The notes under the pieces were generated by a model. The model did no database searches. It was not told where the DNA came from and worked only from the letters and a program-made list of their open reading frames with translations. The position numbers were made by a program, and so were the translations under genes. A stretch of DNA of 64,000 bases from Casuarius casuarius (taxonomy: Eukaryota > Chordata > Aves > Casuariiformes > Casuariidae): the NCBI GenBank assembly GCA_003342895.1, contig PTFA01000550.1:1-64000 (forward strand), given 5' to 3'. Position 1 is the first letter of the stretch. Every line of letters starts with the position of its first letter. Below, piece by piece: positions 29,501 to 41,500 of this stretch.

Positions 29501-32500
29501 CCTATGCTATAGAAGAAAGGATGCTTTCACGCAGCCTTAGTGGTAATGCAGCAGGTTCTACAAGGATCAGTAAAAGAAATTGCTGCTTCCACTCTTAAGC
29601 GTTGGCTTAGATCTCACCCAGACCTGTTGCAATCTCTAGTTATTAAAACTTATTTTCAGTCTGCAGCATAAAAATTAGCATAGCTACGTTTGGTGCTAGT
29701 TCAGCAGTTTCAACCAAGACTTGAATGAGGAAGGAAAAGTGATAGTGGACTACTGTTCCCTTGCTTAGAAGTGCTGACTTCAGATTAGCGTAGAGGAAGC
29801 TTTGTGTCAATGTAAGCGATACTTACACATTTTATTATAATTGATTCAAAAACAATTTCCATCTTCAGAATGGCTATTGTAATTTCTTAAACTAGTGTTA
29901 GTTGCACGACATTAAAATCTCTGTGCGTCACTTCTGGGATACTTACATCATTTCTCTTGGATCTAAAGAAAGATGCATATTCAGCACATCTGTTAAATAT
30001 TTTAACCATTTCCATTGTTCTGTGCCCTCAATTCAAAAAAAAAAACACAAAAGAAACCCCCAAAACCCTTGCAAGTGTGATGCAACTTTGTGCTCTTTGC
30101 TTGTATCTTTTGTGACTAAAGATCAATTTTATGCCAGAGCTTATTACCTTGCAGGGATTTCTGCCTAAGCTTTTTGTATGCAGTTTTAATGTCATATCTG
30201 CCATCTTTTAAGATAATAGAGCTTAGGTATAAATCAGATTTATTTCCATTAGGCAAAGTTAGTATTCTCATGGTACCGACATGACCTCTTATTAGAGTTC
30301 CGAGTTAAACTGTCTAATTGAATCTTGTGGAGTCATAGCTTCTACCTTTACTAAAGCATCTAGAAATTTGCAGCAAATTCAGCAGCTTAAGTTGTAGAAG
30401 ATTTCCTTGAAAAATACTGCTCTGAAGAAATTTTGTTTTATTTCTTCTCTGGTAAATTAAATCTTCATAGTTCTAGCAATTAATGTTGCTGCTTTTGCAC
30501 CTAGGGCAATTGCATTGTGCTCATGTAAGAAATCTGTTTAACATTTGCAGGTACAGAAGAGGAAGTAAAAGCTTCATGCTTCCTTATTTTTATTCAATGG
30601 TTCTGATCTTAAACATTTGTAAATACTGCCAAATGTGCAGATCATAAAGTTGAGTGAACTGTGCAACAGTACTCTGATAATAGATCTGCATCTGAGATGG
30701 TTTATATGTCATGTGCTTCCCTGAAGCACTTTGAAAACTCACTCCTGTGTAGCTTGTCCTGTGTCTGCATAGGATGGCAAAAAACATTGATGCAAAGAAA
30801 ATGAGAGTTCACATTCAGTCTTCTGCAAGGTGTTGATGCTGGCACAAACATTATCAGAAGTACTATTTAACCCAAGTTAGTAGTATTTGTGGTATTTTGT
30901 GATAAGTTATATTCTCAGTTTTAAGATTTAAATTACACAATATCACAAAAGACTTGTGAACAAACTCTGAATTGTAATAAAATCACACAATTTCAATTCC
31001 AAATGAAAGGCAATTCATGCTCCAGAAGTGGATGTAGATAGTTCTTGCAGTGATAATCACAGCTGTTTGAAAAAGTGGAATTCCCAATGGTGGTACCCTT
31101 TTTAAATCTGTTATTCCTTGTAAAAGGAGATGACTCTGATGATAGAAGATGGTTGGGCAGGTGTTCCCCTCCCCCCACCAAGGAAATTTCTAGTTTTTAG
31201 ACATTTTGTCCAGCAGGCTCAGGCAGAACATAGCTTCTGTTTATAATACACATACTAATAAGTAAATTAAGATGATATAGGGGAAAAAAGACTTGCAAAT
31301 GCCATTCAGACTGGTGTGTTTGAGAAGTATTCTGCTCTGCTGCTATTTTTCACAAGGAAGAATTGCAGTATTCATGTGAGTATGATGACAGTTGCACCAT
31401 CATGAATCATTTGCATGTCAGAATTTTCTTTTGAAGATGTAAAGGCCTTAGGTGTCAACCATTACTTTAAATATGTTATTTCCTAAAAAGTATATACACT
31501 TTAGTAAATGTAACTTAGCAAATTATATTTAATAAATTGGTCTCTGGTATATTTTAGATGACTATGTAATTAAAAATACCTAAAAACTTTCAGCTCAATT
31601 CACTTCTGAGTTTTATTTTCAGTTTTATTTTCAGTTTCATCTTCTGGGAATTAAGATGGAAGAGATCAAATACTCGGGCCAGTAAGAAACCATTTTTCTT
31701 TTATCCTTACAAGATCTTAACTAAAATAGGTCAGTACGTTGGTATGTACATCCTATAGGGTAGCATTCCTCTTATCTAACTCTAGTTAGCTCCAAACTAG
31801 ATACCTTGATGTGACCTGGTCAGATGCCCTGGGGAGAGAAAAGAATACTTTAGAGGTGTTTTTTTTCATTGGGGGGGGGCGCAATTAAAACAAAGTAACC
31901 ATGCTACAGGTGTGCCAGATTGTTTTTCATTGACTATAAGGGAAGACTTTCTACTTGGATGACCTCAGATACAGATGTTTACTTACAGTCTTCTAAACCT
32001 GCATGATTGAATTCCATCCAAATTTCCTCTCAAGGTTTGGAAAATACTTCTGAAAGTAAATTGTCTACATGCAGTGATTGTCACCACAAAAATGCAGCTC
32101 TGTAAGCAACAGTGGTAAGAAATGAAAACAAAGAAACCTTTGTCTTAAAACACAGCATCATCTGCTGAAACAAACTAGTGTAAAGAGAAGCCATGAAATT
32201 TAGTTTTTGCTGCTGGCATTTCTTACATGATGTTTGGTATCCAAGTAATGTTTTGCAGAGTTTTGAAATACAAATTCTTCAGAATATGCAACTTAAGTGG
32301 CTTATGATGATGATCATTCCTGTATATCCATCTCTGAACAATAAGCTCTGAGGTTGAACTGCTATTGAAATCTCCCTGCTGAATTAATAGATCATTCTGA
32401 TTCCAGCTGGACAGTGAGCTCTACAAAACAGTAATTTAGTGGGAAACAACTTATCTGGCAAGGTAGTAATTTCTTTTGCTGTTTTTGTATGTTCAGCTCT

Positions 32501-35500
32501 GATTTCATCTGTTCTATTGTCTTCTCCTCAGTCCCTTATTCAGAGTATTGTAGTCTTGGTGTTGTACCTCAAAACAGAGATGTTAGGGAAAAGCCCTATC
32601 ATCCTAGGCACTAGGAAAAAGAATTAACTAGGTTTATTCCTAGTGAAGTTATAGCCATTCTTAATTCTTAATGCTCTGAGAAAAGAAGCAGTGATCTTGT
32701 ACTCTGGCAGATATTGAATGTGTCTACTGTTGTGCAGTGAACCTCTTTCACCCTTTAACTGTCTGATCCTGGGGTTTATCAAAACTTCCTGGGGTTTCCT
32801 TGGCTAATCTTTATCTCCCCCCCCCCCCCCTTTTTTTTTTGGTCAGCCCTAGGTACAGTTTCTCTAAACAGAACCCTTGATACTTTCTGTGCAGTCTAGT
32901 TGCTCTCTGTACCTTGTATCTTGCTATATGCTTTGTGCCCTAACCGGAATGTCTGTTATTTAATGCAAATAAAACTTTTTTTTACATAAAGTTATATATG
33001 CTTGTTTGGTGATAAAAATGCTTGAGTTGTAGCCAGTACTTTTACTGTCTTGTCTTCTGTCTCTGAGCTTTCTTTCCTCTTGCTGTCCCCTTGTGGCTCT
33101 TCCTGGGAAGAGTATTTCATGTAAAATGTAAATATCTGGAAGTGTTAGAAGGTGTAAGGTTGGGTTAGGTGTGATGCATAGATAGAAGTTTATGTTTAAT
33201 GGGGTGGGCGGGCAGATTCATGTTGATAGAAAGTGAAATCTGAGGCATTTCTTTATTTTAATGCAAATGATTTTGTACTCCTTCAGGTGCTAGGAGTCCA
33301 CTTAACATTGGTATGTGGTGGGAATTAATCTCAGTATGTAGTTCTTCAGGGAATATGCCATATCCCACCAGGATGTACAAAAGGGTACTGTCTATCCCGG
33401 CAGAGAAACTTGGTGTCACTTTCCTAACTAGATTCTGCTGTTTGGTGTAAGGAACAGAATGTCTAGACTCCCTTAAAGTCTTCATAGACAGAATTTACAA
33501 GGCATTCTAGAGATCATCTTTAGCTCCTTTAAAATCTAGCCTCTGAAATAAAACTTGGAATAACTGCTGTTCTCAAAGATGACTCAATGGAGGAATGAGT
33601 ATATTGTGCTACATACATAGATGGGGAGACAGCTCTAACATTTGAGTCACTTAAAAAATCTGTTTTACATCATGAGTGATTTTTGTATAACTATATGGGC
33701 ATATTCAATACAACTTTAACAGCTACAAAGCTATGGCTCAAACCCAGGAAAACCTAATTATGAGAGAATGGAAATATGCAGGAAGATGTGCCTAAGGCCT
33801 TTTTTCCTTGCCTTTCTCTGATATATCATAATATCTGGATGGAATAACATCAGTCATTGGTGGAAACTTTTCTTTTTCTTTCTCTCTCCCCCCCCCCCCT
33901 TTTTTTTTTGTCACTGGGATTCTAACTCTGCCCATCGTTTCTTTATGAATCTGACAGAGGTGATGACGATATGATGTTAAGGGGTGGACTCTGCTACTGA
34001 AAAAGCTGCATACAATTTTGGGGGTATATATTTTTTCTTTAATGGATTTATACCAAAAGCTCTCATGAAATTATATCCAGAAATACCTGTTCAGGTCTGT
34101 AAAGATCCAATTCTTTGCAAAAACAGCAGTGGGAATTTTATTAAATTTCACATTAAGGTAACCACCAGAAACTTTGCCACTCTGTTCAACTGCAGAAGAA
34201 ATACTATCAGCAAAACATGAAGTTGGACGTTTTTGAAGGCATCTTTAAATGTGGGAGTGATGTATATGAAATTGAAAAATAGTATTCTGGGATAGGAAAG
34301 TTTACTTTTAGCTTCAATATAGGTTTTAGGAAATTCAGTGTAAAAATTGCAGGTTTGGGGAAGTGAGAGCAAGGGAATTACTCTAATAATAATCTGTATA
34401 TGAAGAAAATTATGAGAATATATTAAAAGCAAACAAGAAAACACTACTTCTTGGGATTATCTGCATTATTTTATGGATGTTCTCCCATATGCCAGTTTTA
34501 CCAGTATTGATATTTTAGAACTCTTAAACTGACCCCCCCCAAAAAAGTGGTTTATAGAGAATTTGGTGGATCATTGCCAATGTCTTTGTTATTGCTGTAC
34601 CGAAGGACTGATTTCTTCTGTCCATCCTTTTGTCAGCTTACATTAGCCTCAAGTTTTAGGGTTTGAAATGCCCAGTTGAAAGCATACACTGATGTGAAAG
34701 GACATCTAAAAAAGCAAACTCTAAATGTGAGAGAGGCAAAAGAGAAAATGCTTGTGTTATGTGCTGATGTTCAGGCAGCTGGTAGAATCTGCTTTTTCTT
34801 GCTTTGTCAATTGCTTAGATTTCTAAACAAAGACAGGCTGATCTCTGTGTGAGACTTTCACTTGGAAAGCAAGGGAAGAGGAGATGCTACTGTCTTGGCT
34901 ATATGCATCTTTCCAGTAGTACTAATAGCCAGAACTATAGTCTGTGTCCTAGGAGTGAACGAATTACTGATAAACTGCTTAGAGAGGCAAAGGATGGTTG
35001 GTCTTTTTTATTGGGTAGAGGCCCATCCATTGGTTGGGAAAAGGTACTTGGGATGTCTGTGACAGAGGAATTTTAAATTTTATTTTAACAGATTGTTAGG
35101 CTTTGAATTTTGTTTCTTGGTGGCAGGAGCTGTGAAAGATTTAGGGGTTTAAGTTAGAAAAAATATATATATCCATATATATATATAAAAAATCCATGTA
35201 AAATGTGTATCCATGTATATGTATATCTTCATCAATACGTTATCATGGGATATCATTAAGTAAATGGAGAAGGTCCATAGTCAGTAATTGTGGAGTTAGT
35301 AGGTATAGCCATTTCCATAAGAATGAGCAACAATGTTGTGGCTATTGGAAAAGGTTAATTTCATTGCAGCAACATCTTTTTTATGTAAATTCTTTATAGT
35401 CTTGATTTGTCACACATCAAGTGTGACCTGTTTAGCATAGTTATTCCAGTAAAAGTGATATCTGAATCAGACCCACTGAGATATAATGGGTTACTATACC

Positions 35501-38500
35501 AATAGTTTGCAAAGAGTGAAGGACTCTTACATAAATGTATGAACGTTTTGTTGACTTTTTGAGTGTAGTAGCGGTAAGAAGGCTACTGTGGCCAGATAAC
35601 ATAATGGCATTAAAAGCCAGGTGAAAAATTTTCGATGAACTTCTGAAGAAGTGACTATGCTGAAAAGTGAGGGCAGGGATGCATAGAATAGGAAGCATGG
35701 AACAGAAATCTGTTGGAAGGCGAATAAAGTCTGACTAGAATGATTCAACATCTGGCAGAATAGTGGAAATCATTAATAACATGTAGTATCTTTGAGTTGA
35801 CCTGAGCTTATGACAAGAAAGAAGTTGTGTTATGAGTACATATTGAAAATAATCATGTGCAGATCACTTTCCCTGCTTGCTAAAAGTATGATGGGCTGGT
35901 TTTCCAGGTGAAAGAGGTTTAAGACTGCCACATGTGAAAGTGGCATAAGTCTTAACTACTTTTTTCAGTCTCCTTTTATAGGTAGATGGACTCTTGGAGA
36001 AAAAAAAGAAGCTGTAAAGTGGACAGAAGAAATAAAGCCTGACATTGTGGATTTCTTGAATATGTGCAACTTTCCCTCTCTGTGTTTGGTCAGGAAAGCT
36101 AGGGGGCAGATATCAGCAATATATTTTTATCCTAGAAATGAAAAAACAAAAACCACCCCCCCCCCAAAAAAAAAAAAAAACCAAAAACCTGCAAAAGCTG
36201 GCTTTCATTTTTTTCCTCCAACTGCATGATAAAGAAATTGAGACTACAGCTGAGCTGGAAATGGTTCACCTTCAAACTCTGAACAAGGCAAAACAGTGAG
36301 AGATTTAGAAGTACTTTGAAAATGACTGAGCAATGGTGTCTGCTTTGCACGTAACCAGGGCTTTGAAATAGTTACACTGACGGACAGTAAGTGGATTCTT
36401 CCAAGCCTGAGAAACCCAAGGAGGGCTTTTGGGGTGCTTATGAGGTAACATTGGGCTATAAAGGCAATTCTTTAATTACATGGGAAGCATTTTTGAGAAA
36501 GGAGAGTGGTAAAAAGTTTGGGAGTGACCTGAAGAAACACAGTAAAAATCAATTGACTGATAGAGGGCTGATGGCATATATCTATGATATCCAAAATAAT
36601 TCCAGATAGAAACTTTTTTAGTTCTAGTTGAAGTGGAATGCTGCAGAGAGATGATAAATAAAAGACCCGAACATTTTTTTCCATATGAAGTGGGCTCTTA
36701 TATGGGTAGAAAGATGGGTTTCATTTTTAATGTAGCTTAAAAACTTGAGAGAATTAAAAGCTCTCGATACTGTTGGCTTGAAAACTGTTTGAGAACAGCA
36801 TGGAACATGTAGATTAGCTAATGTAGATCTGGCTATCTGAGGCAGTAGGATTTGGGAAACCAGAGGGTATCTGCAATAAGACAGGAAGTTGAGAATCTTT
36901 TATTACAAAAGACTAGGACAGTTCACTTCTGAAAGGATTTAGACACCTGCTAGATGAATGACTCTTCAAAAAGGAATAAGCAAATAAGATCTCATATGTA
37001 CTTGCTACAAATGATGGATTTTTTTTTTTTGTCAGAATCCTTCTATTATCTCCAGAAATTGTAAGCTTTTATCCTTACTGCTATTTTAATTTAAAAATAC
37101 ATACTTGGATCTATAAAAATATCTGCTGTTTCTAAGCGAAGAAGAGAGATATTGGTTTCCAGGCTTTCTTTGATTCAAAGCTTTCTTGTGTTACTAATCT
37201 ACCCCTAAAACTTTGCCTTCAGAGGGAGCTTGGCTTCAGTTAAGAACAGGTTTAAGTGACAGTCAACCCTGGAATGCTCCTAATGAAACTTCCTATCCCA
37301 GAAGTTTGGGAAGACAGTGATGGTGTGAACAGTGGGCCAAATCTGGGCCTCAGGTTACAGTAACAGCGTAAACACAGCTGCCAAGCAGCAAAACGGATTC
37401 CTTTCGCACAGTGACTGAAGTTTTAGTAGGCAAAAATCAGTGTTCATGCCCATTTATACCTGGGGATATTTTTAAAGGGATGATGCTTCTGTGTGTGTGT
37501 TAATTTTTTTCGGAAGTTCTGTTGTGGAAACCTGAGGTATGAGTAGGACTTCATGCAGATGTGCAGTTGACACTAGAAGCACTGTACAATTGACTTACAA
37601 GATAGAGGCCCTTGGAGTGAGGGACAGTGATTTATGTGAGTGTAAGACATTCTGTTCATGCAAGCAACTAAGTCTGTATGTTTGAAGTAGTACGGATGTA
37701 AAAATAGTTGCCTAAAAGTGTGTGTTTGTTTGTTTGTTTGTTTTAAAGAAACCTAATCTTTCAAGAGCCTTTTAAAACTGTGTCTGCATTGTGTCTGCAT
37801 TTTATTGATGACAGTGATAGTTCTCTGAATCCCAAAAGCTGCATGAATTATTCTGACTGGGATCATGCTGCCACCTTAGGAATTGTGTAGTGGTCATTAA
37901 TCTTTGTATTTGCACACAGGAAAAAAAAAAAATCTCATTTTAGCTTTTTGTCCTAATAAATTTTCTAGCTAAAGATATAATTTATACTGATCATTTTACT
38001 CAAAAATGACCCTTTTTTAAAGTAAAGATACTTAACTCAAGCAACTTCAGATATACACAGAATGGGATTTTACACATGTTGGACAGAAATAAGAGAATCA
38101 AGCCACGACCAGAAAGATTCCAGAACTGCAAAGATATCTTTGATTTGATCCTAACGTGTGAAGAAAGAGTCTATGATCAAGTAGTAGAAGGTAAGGACCT
38201 TGAATTGATTAAATCAAGTTAACTTGCAAGTGCATTTCTTTTCCTTCCCAAGTCCTTCACAAATCTGGAGACATCTGTCTGCTCTGACTACTGTTGCTGG
38301 AGTAAGAGCTGGTGGAAGAAGTTGCAGTCCATTGACCTAGACTTTATGTAGTAGAGAAGTGATGGCTGAATACTTATTTCTGAAAGATGCCAGGGTTGGC
38401 AATTACGGAAAATATGTAGGTCCAGCAATTTCAAGGGCTGACACAAGGAAATAATAAGCATTTGGAGAAACTCAAGTACGTGTTTGGTTAGAAGATTCTT

Positions 38501-41500
38501 ACGGATCTAGAAAACTAGCAAGTTGTATGTGATAAATACTTTTTCACTCTGGGTTGATGGAGAAACTGTGTCCTAGCTGTCCTCCCTATGCAGAGCGTAC
38601 ACAAACACAAACATGCTCTTCTGGTCTTTTAGATACGATTTCTCTGTGTTTGTGCTATTGCATAGTATACTGACACATTGTGATATGTTGGAGATGTGGC
38701 CTGGGTTTTTCACAGCTGTGAAAAATGACTTGATTCTTCTTCCAAACACTTCAAAACCACACCACCAAACAGGCAGCTTGGGGATTGCCACAGTAGGAAG
38801 CATTCTAGTTTTCGAGTTAACTGTGTCCAAGGTATCCAAAGTGAAACATTTACAAACTAGTAGATATAGTAACTACTTTGTTTTCTTGAGGGCTGTAGCG
38901 CAGTAGAGTGCTGATTCCAGCCAGGTCAGGCTTTCTTCACTGAGCTTTGCTGTCTTCCCTACCTCCTTCTAGGTCATGAAATTCTCTGTAGTGGACTAAA
39001 TGCTATCCTAATGAAAAATGTCTTCATAAAGGTTACCTGAAATAATGTTCTTCTCTATCTCTTGATCCCTGCTGTTAACTGTTCAGTCTTAAGGGTTGTC
39101 CTTGCTCCTTACTTTCAGCCACTCAGGTGCTTTCAATTTATGCTCTGGTTTAGCTCTCTGAGGAAGACTTAATGTAACTTACCAAGCAGTTTACCCACAC
39201 ACAGTAAAAACTTCCTGTACAGAAGAAGAAACTGTTCTTAAGTTTGGTTAACACTCTGGAAACATGCTAAAGGTTTGTCTTTAACTGAGTCAAAGTGAGA
39301 TATGCCAAAAGAATCTCAAGTTGTATATTGGATGTTCTGCTTGAATACAGATAATACAGCAAGCTGATGTGAACCCACCAAAAGTCATGGGGTTTCAGCA
39401 ATGACTCCATCAGCTCCTGGGCTAGAATTCAGCCTCCTGCTAGAAATGCTGGATACAGACTCCCAGGTAGACCCTCCTTGAGGTTTAGGGTGTTTGTTTC
39501 CTTTATATTCAAAGAGCAGCCAACTGGATTAGTGTTATATGTAATCCAAAATGCTGTTTCCTGCCTTTTCAGGCCTCAGTGGTCATGTCTCAAGCAATAT
39601 AAACACTGTACATCTGGGTTTCTGGAAGCTGAACAGTTAGTGTTCTGAATGTTTGAGGGAGCTGGTTGAAACGTATTGAGGAATTCTATGACAGTAACTG
39701 CCCTGAGCATTGAATAAATCTTCAGTAAATTGAGCATGTCTTGCCGAGAAAGCAGCTTTCACCCTTGTAATTTACGAGAGCTCTAAGTTATGAGGATAGC
39801 AGGTGAAGAGCAACCGCTCATTGATTGTCCAATTCTGCCTCTCTCTCACTTTGTGGTAATGCTCTTCATAAATGACCAAGGAAAGGAAGAAAGTTTAAGT
39901 GCTACCAAATGGTGCTTGATGTGAAAGATGAAATTTTACAATTGAGTCCTTGACAGATTTTGCCAAGCTAAAGTGGCAAAATGGGGGTAGGAAAAAGGAA
40001 CACATGTCTTAACCTATTACATGCACTGTTTTTATGTTACAAAGAGGCATAACAATAATACATAGGTGGTTTAGTGGGAAAAGGATGGTTTTTTTTTTCC
40101 CCTTCACCCTTCATTAATAAGCGAAACATTAAAACCAGATTTTCAGATGTGACTATCAGTGCTTAATTTGTAGGAGTTCATCTTGCAATTTAATTTGAAG
40201 AGTGTGGATGCACAGTGCTTTTTAAAAACCACATGTCTAAAACTTTTCAGGTGTGGAAGCCCAAAATCATTCTTGACTCTTGAAAACCTTGATCTTGATC
40301 TTTAAAGATGGTCAGAGTAAAGTAGGCAGTAACTTTTCTTTTAAACCAAGGCTTATAAACTGTCAAAACCCTTCTACAACACTGAATTCTTTTGTTTCCA
40401 AAACCCACCCCTCTCTCTTTCGAAATAAGAGGGACTATTGTTTAGGAAAACAATGAATAAACCAATTTCTAAAGACAAATTTGAAGGGACAAAGGTGGAC
40501 AGTTTCTGCATACTAAAAAAGCCTTATGAATACTCTGTCTAAAATCTGATACCATTGCACACAAAGTGTTGCTGTTCTGTGTGTTTTGTTTCCAACTAGA
40601 TTTAAATTCCAGAGAGCAGGAGACATGTCAGCCAGTACATGTGATCAATGTGGACATTCAGGATAATCATGAGGAGGCCACCCTGGGTGCTTTCCTTATT
40701 TGTGAGCTCTGCCAGTGTGTAAGTAGAGAGGTTTCATTACCTATGGACATGTTGGACTCAGCTGAGTGCAAGGGATTTGGGATTTGTATAGTACTCCTTG
40801 AAGATACTGCATATAGCAAAAGATGTTAAACCCCTGTGAAGCTGCCTGCAAGTAAAATCCATGTCAAGAGACCTCAGTTTCCAGATTTTTTCCTAGTGGT
40901 TCTCTTTGGAGTTGTTGTGCCTGAAGAGATGTATTGTAACCGAGTTCCTGATCTTGAAAGTGGACTGTGTGTTCAAAACCAAGGGCCTGTTAGCTGTCAT
41001 GGAATGCAGTATTGCAAAGCATTGAACATAACCATTACACATGTTGAGCCCATATTCAAAACACTTCTGCATGGCAAAAATGTCCATTTCAAAAGCAGTT
41101 TTAATATGCATGATTTGCACATCAGTTCCTTTCTGAATCCTGATATACTTGGAAAGCATCCTGAGTAGGTGTACTTCATAGTACCACCCTGTTGCGTGTG
41201 GAAAAAAAGTTGTGCCTTCTGCGCTTCGCCATCAGTGTTCTTACCCCTAGCCCTTGAAACTAGGTCTAAAATAAGGTGCACTTGAAATAGTTGACATAAC
41301 TTGTCATGAGAGCAAGGAAAGCATCTTTGTCCTTTCGCAGTATAGAGGCTGATGAGCTCACCTTTTCACTGTGACAACAGACGCCCCGCCCCGGCCTGTC
41401 TAATCTAATCTGGTCTTAAACACCTACATCCCTTACAGATCCAAAAATCTTAAGATGGTTTGAGGGACTTCAAATTTTAGCCATCTGTTCAGTGTGTTTA

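Larger units (their letters stand above)
19650..38050 (+). other. SSU72: SSU72 intron 2 (18.4 kb, probable U12-type)
   Basis: The donor begins GTATCC, the diagnostic first six bases of minor-spliceosome GT-AG introns. The acceptor side has ATACTTAACT at 38028-38037, one base from the U12 branch-site core CCTTAAC, with the branch A about 15 bases before the exon. No strong pyrimidine tract separates it from the terminal AG. The intron also holds a (TTC)18 repeat, an 18-bp-stem hairpin at 25053-25097 and numerous C/T and C/A homopolymer junctions. I found no nested gene. Confidence 0.85.

Noticed and set aside
32609..32645. 9-bp inverted repeat CACTAGGAA/TTCCTAGTG
   Set aside because: Short arms and a 19-bp spacer; expected by chance in a window of this size.
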